In this document: positions 23,117 to 29,270 of the stretch, one piece after another
Position numbering within the stretch: position 1 is the stretch's first letter
How the letters are laid out: the number at the start of each line of letters is the position of its first letter
Assembly: GCA_017547315.1 (NCBI GenBank)
Contig: JAFYQA010000219.1
Coordinates: 1-29,270 of the forward strand
Source: Roseburia sp.
GTDB lineage: Bacteria; Bacillota_A; Clostridia; Lachnospirales; Lachnospiraceae
Direction of reading: 5' to 3'
DNA length: 29,270 nt
Notes under the pieces: generated by a model
The model's database searches: none
Seen by the model: the letters and a program-made list of their open reading frames with translations, nothing else
What the model was told of the DNA's origin: nothing
Program-made: the position numbers and the translations under genes

Positions 23117-24436
23117 GTGACGAATAATTTTGAGAAATATCAGAAATTAGCCGACAATACTTACTTTAGAAGACTTGGTAAGGTGGTAAAAATTGTAGGT
23201 TTAACAATCGAATCTGTAGGACCAGATGCGAAGCTCAATGATTTGTGTCGTATTATTATAGATAAAAATAGTGGAACTTCCATTCTGGCAGAGGTTGTTG
23301 GTTTTCGTGATAAACGATTGCTTTTAATGCCTTTTGAAAGTGTGGAAGGCATTGGAGTAGGATGTATCGTAGAAAACACGGGACATCCTTTATCTGTTTT
23401 AGTAGGAGATGAATTGTTAGGACATACGCTAGATGGTGTAGGACGCCCTACTGATTTGGATGAATTTGATAAATTGGATTTAAGATATGAGTATCCGGTA
23501 GAAGCCGCACCGCCAGATCCGATGTCTCGTCAGATTATTGACGAGGTACTTCCTTTGGGAGTAAAGGCAGTAGATGCATTGATTACGATTGGTAAGGGAC
23601 AGCGAATTGGTATTTTCGCAGGTTCCGGTGTTGGTAAAAGTACACTGATGGGTATGTTTGCCCGTAATACCAAGGCAGATATTAACGTAATTGCACTTGT
23701 AGGCGAGCGAGGTCGTGAGGTGCGAGAATTTATAGAACGAGACCTTGGTGAAGAAGGTATGAAACGTTCGGTTGTAGTGGTTGCGACATCTGATAAACCG
23801 GCATTGATTCGAAGTAAAGCTGCTAAGACAGCAACGGCAATAGCAGAATATTTTAGAGATCAGGGAAAAGACGTACTTTTGATGATGGATTCGTTGACAC
23901 GTTTTTCCATGGCACAGCGAGAAATAGGATTGGCTTCGGGTGAACCGCCTGTAACCAGAGGTTATCCGCCAAGTGTATATTCAGAGATGCCAAAACTTTT
24001 GGAACGTGCGGGTAATTCGAGCGCGGGATCTATCACAGGTTTGTATACAGTTCTTGTAGACGGTGATGATTTCAATGAACCGATTACAGATACAGCGCGA
24101 AGTATTTTAGATGGACATATTATGTTGTCGCGAAAACTTGGTCATAAGAATCATTATCCTGCGATTGATGTATTACAAAGTATTTCGCGAGTTATGAGTT
24201 CGATTGCGGACAAAGAACATAAAGCTTTGGCGGGAAAACTGAAAAATGTTATGGCTACTTATAACGAAGCAGAAGATTTGATTAACATTGGTGCCTATAA
24301 GAGTGGTTCGAATCCGGATATCGATTATGCGATTCGTAAGATTCGTGATGTGAATGCATTTTTACGTCAGGCAACGGACGAGAAATTCTTATTCGAAGAA
24401 GAAATCAAATTACTAGGAGATTTGTTTAAAGATTAA
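23117..24436 (+). CDS. fliI: Flagellum-specific ATP synthase FliI
   Basis: FliI is the hexameric ATPase that powers early steps of flagellar protein export, related to F1 beta subunits. The 439-residue protein has Walker A GSGVGKS (residues 169-175), the 'GERGREVREFIERDLG' segment that marks FliI/YscN ATPases, Walker B 'LLMMDSLTRF', and 'GYPPSVYSEMPKLLERAG'. The start is taken as GTG at 23117 because AAGGA (23103-23107) is at good distance; the in-frame TTG at 23111 would be too close. It lies 12 bases after fliH. Confidence 0.96.
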   Translation: MTNNFEKYQKLADNTYFRRLGKVVKIVGLTIESVGPDAKLNDLCRIIIDKNSGTSILAEVVGFRDKRLLLMPFESVEGIGVGCIVENTGHPLSVLVGDELLGHTLDGVGRPTDLDEFDKLDLRYEYPVEAAPPDPMSRQIIDEVLPLGVKAVDALITIGKGQRIGIFAGSGVGKSTLMGMFARNTKADINVIALVGERGREVREFIERDLGEEGMKRSVVVVATSDKPALIRSKAAKTATAIAEYFRDQGKDVLLMMDSLTRFSMAQREIGLASGEPPVTRGYPPSVYSEMPKLLERAGNSSAGSITGLYTVLVDGDDFNEPITDTARSILDGHIMLSRKLGHKNHYPAIDVLQSISRVMSSIADKEHKALAGKLKNVMATYNEAEDLINIGAYKSGSNPDIDYAIRKIRDVNAFLRQATDEKFLFEEEIKLLGDLFKD

Positions 24437-24446
24437 GGAGTAAGTT

Positions 24447-24893
24447 ATGGCGAAGTTTGCATATCGTATGCAGAGTATTTTAGATATAAAGCTGAAAATG
24501 GAAAATCAGGCAAAAATCGCATACGGTTTAGCAAATAAGAAACTGACTGAAGAGCAGGAAAAACTGCGTGTGATTTTAGAGCGTCGTGCAGCGTATGAAG
24601 CAGAAGCAAAGGAACTGGTAAGTGGTACGATTGATGTACGTAAAATTAGGGAAAATAAGCAGGCGATTGATGTCATGAAAAGTCAGCAGCGTGCACAAAT
24701 GATGAATGTGCATGTGGCTGAAAAAAACGTGGAAGCAGCCAGAAAACGTTTGAATGAAGTAATGACGGAACGAAAAGCACACGAAAAACTGAAAGAACAT
24801 AAGTTTGAAGAGTTTAAACAAGAAATTCAATATGCCGAAAGCAAAGAAATCGATGAATTGGTGAGCTATTCTTTTAAGAATGGTGAGCAATAG
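24447..24893 (+). CDS. fliJ: Flagellar export chaperone FliJ
   Basis: FliJ is the coiled-coil stalk that inserts into the FliI hexamer and links it to the export gate. The 148-residue protein begins with the family 'FAYRMQSILDIKLKMENQAK' and is a single charged coiled coil with no Cys, Trp or Pro-rich interruptions. Its place directly after fliI (10-base gap) supports the call, as FliJ sequences themselves diverge fast. AAGGAG is eight bases before the ATG. Confidence 0.93.
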   Translation: MAKFAYRMQSILDIKLKMENQAKIAYGLANKKLTEEQEKLRVILERRAAYEAEAKELVSGTIDVRKIRENKQAIDVMKSQQRAQMMNVHVAEKNVEAARKRLNEVMTERKAHEKLKEHKFEEFKQEIQYAESKEIDELVSYSFKNGEQ

Positions 24894-24926
24894 ATGAAAG
24901 GTAAGTAGAGAGACGAGGTACATAAC

Positions 24927-25739
24927 ATGGCTGAAGATAAAATAACGAAAAGAGCGAAGAAAAAAGCTGATAGAGCAGAGAAAAAACGCAAAAAAGCGGG
25001 AGCGGATGATCTTGATTTTGAAAGTGAATCTACTTTGGGTGGAAAGATTGTTACTTTTTTCGTAACCCTGGTTATTATTGTGATTTGGCTTGCGATTTTA
25101 GTATTGCTTGTGAAAATGGATGTGGGCGGCTTTGGTTCAGAAGTGTTAGGTCCGGTGATTAAGAATGTTCCATATGTAAATCAGATTTTGCCGGAAGAAG
25201 TGTTGGAAGTAGAATCAACAGAAGATGACCGATATGTATATGAGACTTTAGAACAGGCAATTGATAGAATTAAGCAGTTAGAGATTGAACTTGCTAATGC
25301 ACAGATTGCATCGGATGAAGATTCTGTTTACATTGCTGAGTTAGAAGAGAAGGCAGTGGAATTAGAACGTTACAAATTAGAAGAAGCATCCTTTGAAGAA
25401 CTGCGTGAAACCTGGTATGAAGAGGTTGTTTTTTCGGAAGAAGCACCCGATATAAATAATTATAAGGAGTATTATGAAAGCATTGCTCCAGCGAATGCAG
25501 AAGCACTGTATAAGCAGGTTGTAGAGCAGACGCTTTATGATGAGAAAGTAGAGGAATACGTAAAGACTTATTCTTCTATGAAACCAAAGGAAGCAGCAGC
25601 GATTTTTAATACAATGACAGATGATTTGAAATTGGTGGCAGAGATTTTGATGAGTATGGATGCACAGTCAAGAGCAGATATCCTTGGAAAAATGGATGCA
25701 GCAACTGCCGCTAAAATAACGGAGATTATGGAACCGTAA
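24927..25739 (+). CDS. MotE/YlxF-like membrane protein with MgtE-N domain
   Basis: This 270-residue protein occupies the position of ylxF between fliJ and fliK in Bacillus. It has a very basic N-terminus ('KKKADRAEKKRKKAG'), one transmembrane helix (about 41-63), a coiled coil near 105-150, and a C-terminal MgtE-N-like domain ('MKPKEAAAIFNTMTDDLKLV', 'MDAATAAKITEIM'). The family includes MotE, a stator chaperone in Rhizobiaceae; the Gram-positive role is not settled. The likely topology puts the C-terminal domain outside the membrane. Ribosome binding site GACGAGG is about ten bases upstream. Confidence 0.85.
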   Translation: MAEDKITKRAKKKADRAEKKRKKAGADDLDFESESTLGGKIVTFFVTLVIIVIWLAILVLLVKMDVGGFGSEVLGPVIKNVPYVNQILPEEVLEVESTEDDRYVYETLEQAIDRIKQLEIELANAQIASDEDSVYIAELEEKAVELERYKLEEASFEELRETWYEEVVFSEEAPDINNYKEYYESIAPANAEALYKQVVEQTLYDEKVEEYVKTYSSMKPKEAAAIFNTMTDDLKLVAEILMSMDAQSRADILGKMDAATAAKITEIMEP

Positions 25740-25752
25740 TTAGATAATTTTT

Positions 25753-25782
25753 CGGAACAAGGTATGAAAAGACCTTGTTCCG
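25753..25782. other. Strong operon-internal hairpin without U-tract
   Basis: An 11-bp perfect stem CGGAACAAGGT/ACCTTGTTCCG (25753-25763 with 25772-25782) with an 8-base loop lies in the 83-base spacer before fliK. GATGATTATAA follows, so it is not a standard terminator in either direction. It could affect mRNA processing or stability, or slow transcription. Confidence 0.7.
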
Positions 25783-25822
25783 GATGATTATAAATACATT
25801 TTGGAGAAAGGAGGAGAATGAT

Positions 25823-27193
25823 ATGAGAACAGGTCAAATTGCAGGCGTAGGTGCGATGACACAGCCGGCTGGAATTGATGTGGTAAAGCGTCAGGAGGAA
25901 GCGGCAGAAGTAATGTTTGCTGATATGATAGCTATGAATGGATCAGCAGATGTTGATAATTTTGCGGCAGATGTTGCAGATGAAATGGTTGGTTCGGTAG
26001 AAAAAAATGATACAGATAGTTATCGCGAAAAACCAACAGATGTCTATGAAAAGTATCAGTACAAAGACAAAAGTATCCGCACAAAGACAAGTGATGACAG
26101 ACCAGAAAAATTACAGGAAGCAGTAGAAGAAGTAGAAGAATTCGAAGAAGCAGTGACAGAGGTTCTTGCAGAGGAACTTCATGTTTCGAAAGAAGAGTTA
26201 GAAGCTGCTATGGAAGAATTAGGCCTTACTTATTTGGATTTACTGAATAATGGTAATTTGGCTGCTTTGGTAGCAAAGCTTACTGGTAGCGAGAATGTTA
26301 ACCAATTACTTTGTGATGAGACGTTTATGAATGTTTTACAGCAGGTAAAGGCATTGGGCACTGAGTTTTTACAGGAAGTGCAGTTGACACCGGAAGAATT
26401 GTCAGAACTCCAAGAAGTAATGAAGCAGAACGAGACATCGGATTTACAGGTAGAAGAGGAACCGGAGCTTGCGGATGCAGAATTACATACAGAAGAGACA
26501 GCGGATGATGTTGTAAAGGTAGAAGTGATTCGTACAGAAGAAACAGAAAAACAGGAAAGTTTTTCAGAAGATGGCGAAGAACAGAGTTTGTCAGATATGA
26601 CAGGTAAACAGACTGCACAGACACACATTTCTCAGGGAAATGAGAATGTCGTTGTGGATTCGACACAGCCAACTACTTTTGAAGAACACTTGAATGGTTT
26701 TGAGACAGTACAGGAACTTCCACCACATGTAACAGTTGCAGATATTATGGAACAGTTTGCAGAACAGGTGAGAGTGCAGATTTCGGCAGATACTACTAAG
26801 ATGCAGATGCAGTTAAATCCAGAACATCTTGGCAAATTGTATGTAGAAATTATTGAAAACGAAGGCGCTATCACAGCGAAGATTGAGACACAGAATCTGG
26901 AAGTAAAAGAAGCATTAGAGATGCAGATGGCAGATTTGAAAGTGAACTTAAGTCAGGCAGGTGTTAAGGTTGATTCTGTAGAAGTTACAATTGCAAGCCA
27001 CGAGTTTGAGCGTAACTTAGAACAGGATGCAAACAGTAAAAAACAGCAGGAAGACGCAGAAACTAAGACTACAACAAAACGTAACATTAATCTGAATGGT
27101 TTGGATGAATTATCTGGGCTTATGACAGAGGAAGAAGAATTGGTTGCGAAGATGATGGCAGAGCAAGGCAATAGCGTAGATTTCACTGCATAG
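25823..27193 (+). CDS. fliK: Flagellar hook-length control protein FliK
   Basis: FliK is the exported ruler that ends hook growth and switches export specificity. The 456-residue protein has a long, acidic, low-conservation N-terminal part and a C-terminal Flg_hook domain (about residues 326-395) with 'MQMQLNPEHLGKLYVEII' and 'LKVNLSQAGVKVDSVEVTI'; the LxPxxLGxLxV pattern is diagnostic. The frame is open back to an ATG at 25775, but AAAGGAGGAG sits just before the ATG at 25823, which is taken as the start. It sits behind an operon-internal hairpin. Confidence 0.94.
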   Translation: MRTGQIAGVGAMTQPAGIDVVKRQEEAAEVMFADMIAMNGSADVDNFAADVADEMVGSVEKNDTDSYREKPTDVYEKYQYKDKSIRTKTSDDRPEKLQEAVEEVEEFEEAVTEVLAEELHVSKEELEAAMEELGLTYLDLLNNGNLAALVAKLTGSENVNQLLCDETFMNVLQQVKALGTEFLQEVQLTPEELSELQEVMKQNETSDLQVEEEPELADAELHTEETADDVVKVEVIRTEETEKQESFSEDGEEQSLSDMTGKQTAQTHISQGNENVVVDSTQPTTFEEHLNGFETVQELPPHVTVADIMEQFAEQVRVQISADTTKMQMQLNPEHLGKLYVEIIENEGAITAKIETQNLEVKEALEMQMADLKVNLSQAGVKVDSVEVTIASHEFERNLEQDANSKKQQEDAETKTTTKRNINLNGLDELSGLMTEEEELVAKMMAEQGNSVDFTA

Positions 27194-27211
27194 TTTTGAA
27201 AGGAGTAACAA

Positions 27212-27958
27212 ATGGCAATTATTCAGGAGATAAAAAATGGTCAGCTTGTTAACGATGTAACGACTTCATCCAAAACTCAAAAAAGTAATGAATTAGGATA
27301 TGACCAGTTTTTACAGATTTTATGTGCAGAAATGCAGTATCAGGATCCATTAAATCCTACAAGTAATACAGACTATATTGCACAGATGGCTACATTTACA
27401 CAGGTTGAGTCGATGCTTAATATGCAGAATACAATGACATCTTCTCAGGCAAACGACTTGGTTGGTAAATATGTAATCATGAAAGTTACATCATCTACTA
27501 CAGGTGAAGTTAATTATGCAGCTGGTAATGTAGACTATGTATTACATCAGAATGGAAAAACATTCCTTTCTATTAATGATGAATTGTATAACATTGAAGA
27601 TTTGGATACAGTAGCAGATCCGAATTATATGGAAGCAGTAGCAATGGCTCAGGAATTTGAGTTGGCAGTATCTGAATTACCATCTATTAGCGAAATTTCT
27701 TTGGCAAATAGTGAACAGATTATGGCAATCGCAAAAGGATACAACAGCTTATCTGAATATCAGAAGAGTTTTATCAGTGACGATGCATTAAAGGCTTTCA
27801 AAGAAAAATATGAACGTTACAATCAGCTTGTAAAAGCGCAGGAATCTGCTAATGGTAGCACTGAAGGTACAGAGAACACAGAAGGTTCTGAAAATACAGA
27901 AGGAATTACAGGTGCCGGTGATGCAACAGGTTCTGAGAATACAGAGGGCGAGGCATAG
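27212..27958 (+). CDS. flgD: Flagellar hook-capping protein FlgD with unusual helical C-terminal module
   Basis: FlgD caps the growing hook and guides FlgE assembly. The N-terminal 75 residues match the family ('YDQFLQILCAEMQYQDPLNP', 'IAQMATFTQVESM'), followed by a short beta region to about residue 130 where FlgD proteins have their Tudor/Ig domains. Residues 140-210 are helical and carry 'LPSISEISLANSEQIM' and 'YNSLSEYQKSFI', resembling the LPxxIxLxDxxxVxxAxxxYxxLxxxQKxxV helical module found in Firmicute surface proteins. Residues 213-248 are a Thr-Glu-Gly repeat tail (EGTENTEGSENTEG). The total length is 248 residues. AAAGGAG lies ten bases before the ATG. Confidence 0.92.
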   Translation: MAIIQEIKNGQLVNDVTTSSKTQKSNELGYDQFLQILCAEMQYQDPLNPTSNTDYIAQMATFTQVESMLNMQNTMTSSQANDLVGKYVIMKVTSSTTGEVNYAAGNVDYVLHQNGKTFLSINDELYNIEDLDTVADPNYMEAVAMAQEFELAVSELPSISEISLANSEQIMAIAKGYNSLSEYQKSFISDDALKAFKEKYERYNQLVKAQESANGSTEGTENTEGSENTEGITGAGDATGSENTEGEA

Positions 27959-27998
27959 TTTTTACAGGTGACAAAAGCAGTTAATAGGAGATGAGCGA

Positions 27999-28394
27999 AT
28001 GAATAAGATAACCAATCAGTTCACTTCTATTGAGCAGGTTACAGAACGATATCTAAATCAAAGAAGTCCTGAAAAGTTACAAAGTCAAGGATTTAGCTTT
28101 GAAGAGATATTAAATCAGAAGCGGACAAGCTCTGAGAGTTCGGAACTAAAATTTTCAAAGCATGCGGCAATGCGGTTGGAGAATCGCAATATTAATCTTT
28201 CTGCAGAACAGAGCAGACGCCTAGAAAATGGTGTTCAAAAAGCAAGTGAAAAGGGTATTAAAGAATCATTGGTATTAATCGATTCACTGGCATTTATCGT
28301 AAATGTTCCAAATAAAACAGTGGTAACAGCCATGGATAAAGAAGAATCCAATGATAACATTTTTACAAATATTGATGGTGCGGTAATTATGTAG
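27999..28394 (+). CDS. TIGR02530-type flagellar operon protein
   Basis: The 131-residue protein lies between flgD and flgE, the place where many Firmicutes carry a TIGR02530 protein. It has the family features 'FSKHAAMRLENRNINLSAEQ', 'RLENGVQKASEKGIKESLVLIDSLAFIVNVPNKTVV' region and a C-terminal 'NIFTNIDGAVIM'. No signal peptide or membrane segment is seen. Its function is not established; position suggests a role in hook assembly or export. The ribosome binding site is TAGGAGATG about ten bases before the ATG. A short 79-base spacer leads to flgE. Confidence 0.85.
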   Translation: MNKITNQFTSIEQVTERYLNQRSPEKLQSQGFSFEEILNQKRTSSESSELKFSKHAAMRLENRNINLSAEQSRRLENGVQKASEKGIKESLVLIDSLAFIVNVPNKTVVTAMDKEESNDNIFTNIDGAVIM

Positions 28395-28473
28395 CTGGAC
28401 CTTATGGAAGCGAAAGATTTCTGAATGACAGAAGAAATCATACCGCATAAGAGTATTAGGAGGTCATTTAATT

Positions 28474-29270
28474 ATGATGAGATCAATGTACTCTGCTGTG
28501 TCAGGTTTAAAGACACATCAGACAAAAATGGACGTAATCGGTAACAATATCGCCAACGTTAACACAGTAGCATTTAAATCTTCTTCAGTAACTTTCCAAG
28601 ATATTTTATATCAAACAACATCTGGAGCTTCTGGAGCAAATGTAGCTACAGGTGTTGGTGGTGTAAATGCAAAACAGATCGGTCTTGGTGTTTCTATGGC
28701 GACTACGACTGTTAGTATCGAAACAGCTGGCGCGTCAGAGACAACAGGTAATCCATTCGATATTAAATTAACAGATAAAAATACAACGAACTTCTTCGTT
28801 GTAAACGATGGTTCACAGAACTTATTTACAAGAGCTGGTTCTTTCTATGTAGACGGTGTTGGTAATCTTTGTATGACATCTACTGGTTACATGGTAATGG
28901 GCTGGCAGATAGATGAGACTACAAATGCAATTCGTAAAGATACTGTATCTGCACTTCGTATCATGCAGGAGAAAAACTTAACAAGTGCACCAGAAGCTAC
29001 TACAAAAGCAGTTATGGGTGGTGTATTGGATGAGAACGATGCAGATGTACAGAGTGATAATGGTAAAGTTATGAACTTAAACTTCTATGACAGTTTAGGT
29101 TACCAGTATACAGCAAGATTCTCAGTAAAAGCTACAGGCGAAGATGGTAAGTATAAAGTAAGCCTCACAAGCATCTTGAATGATGAAAACGAGGATATGA
29201 TTGGAAAATATACTGCAGAAGAGAGAGCAAAATTATTTGGTGACTATGAAGAAGTAGAAAGTGTTCATGC
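28474..29270 (+). CDS. flgE: Flagellar hook protein FlgE, N-terminal part (runs off the window)
   Basis: FlgE polymerises into the hook, the universal joint. The first 265 residues are visible and the frame is open to the edge. The N-terminus shows the rod/hook/filament motif 'MYSAVSGLKTHQTKMDVIGN' and 'NNIANVNTVAFKSS'. The FlgE features 'VTFQDILYQT', 'FFVVNDGSQNLFTRAGSF' and 'GYMVMGWQ' follow. The start at 28474 is supported by AGGAGGT (28458-28464) nine bases upstream; the next codon is also ATG. It continues the operon. Confidence 0.96.
   Translation, partial: MMRSMYSAVSGLKTHQTKMDVIGNNIANVNTVAFKSSSVTFQDILYQTTSGASGANVATGVGGVNAKQIGLGVSMATTTVSIETAGASETTGNPFDIKLTDKNTTNFFVVNDGSQNLFTRAGSFYVDGVGNLCMTSTGYMVMGWQIDETTNAIRKDTVSALRIMQEKNLTSAPEATTKAVMGGVLDENDADVQSDNGKVMNLNFYDSLGYQYTARFSVKATGEDGKYKVSLTSILNDENEDMIGKYTAEERAKLFGDYEEVESVH

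Noticed and set aside
26230..26628. Antisense open frame opposite fliK
   Set aside because: It is a Ser/Cys/Val-rich shadow of the Glu-rich fliK coding frame, with no ribosome site or recognisable domain.
1..29270. Mobile elements, CRISPR arrays, toxin-antitoxin or phage-defence genes
   Set aside because: No transposase, integrase, direct-repeat array or such gene pair was seen. Gene order and base usage look uniform and core-like.

Overview
The window is a low-G+C Firmicutes chromosome segment, most likely from a motile, anaerobic member of the Lachnospiraceae (Clostridia). The indicators are a CodY-type regulator directly upstream of a large flagellar operon, a SigK-like sigma factor, a DUF1292 protein, a Cthe_2159-type carbohydrate-binding lipoprotein, GGAGG-type ribosome binding sites and A/T-rich codon choice. 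I see no insertion sequence, prophage, CRISPR array, tRNA or rRNA. Genes are tightly packed and no gene-free stretch exceeds 300 bases.

Positions 1-4.7 kb hold the 3' end of a DegV-family gene, an HD-domain hydrolase, a secreted carbohydrate-binding lipoprotein with a repeat-bearing tail, and gltX behind a good sigma-A promoter and a hairpin-rich leader. Positions 4.7-7.5 kb hold a compact pseudoknot-capable RNA candidate, a UvrD/PcrA-type helicase and a short-chain dehydrogenase, closed by a strong terminator shared with the convergent DUF1292 gene. Positions 8.1-11.6 kb hold a GlgX/isoamylase-like GH13 protein that has lost its catalytic residues, a DUF5662 protein, and a convergent RluA-type pseudouridine synthase. 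Positions 11.6-18.2 kb hold a SigK-like sigma factor, then yifB (comM), dprA, topA and codY. The sequence around the codY promoter matches the CodY operator.

From 18.4 kb to the right edge runs a flagellar operon in the classical order flgB-flgC-fliE-fliF-fliG-fliH-fliI-fliJ-motE/ylxF-like-fliK-flgD-TIGR02530-flgE (flgE runs off the edge). It encodes the proximal rod, MS ring, C-ring rotor protein FliG, export ATPase with its regulator and chaperone, hook-length control, hook cap and hook. The gene order dprA-topA-codY-flgB resembles Bacillus subtilis, but the trmFO-xerC-hslV-hslU block present there is absent. This fits nutrient (CodY) control next to motility.

Most of the window is ordinary core genome. 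The points most worth a second look are the catalytically dead GH13 homologue, the structured RNA candidate at 4739-4803, the CodY operator pair at codY, a dispersed palindromic repeat seen at 11.6 and 15.2 kb, and an unusual C-terminal module on FlgD. I did not find a clearly new multi-gene system.
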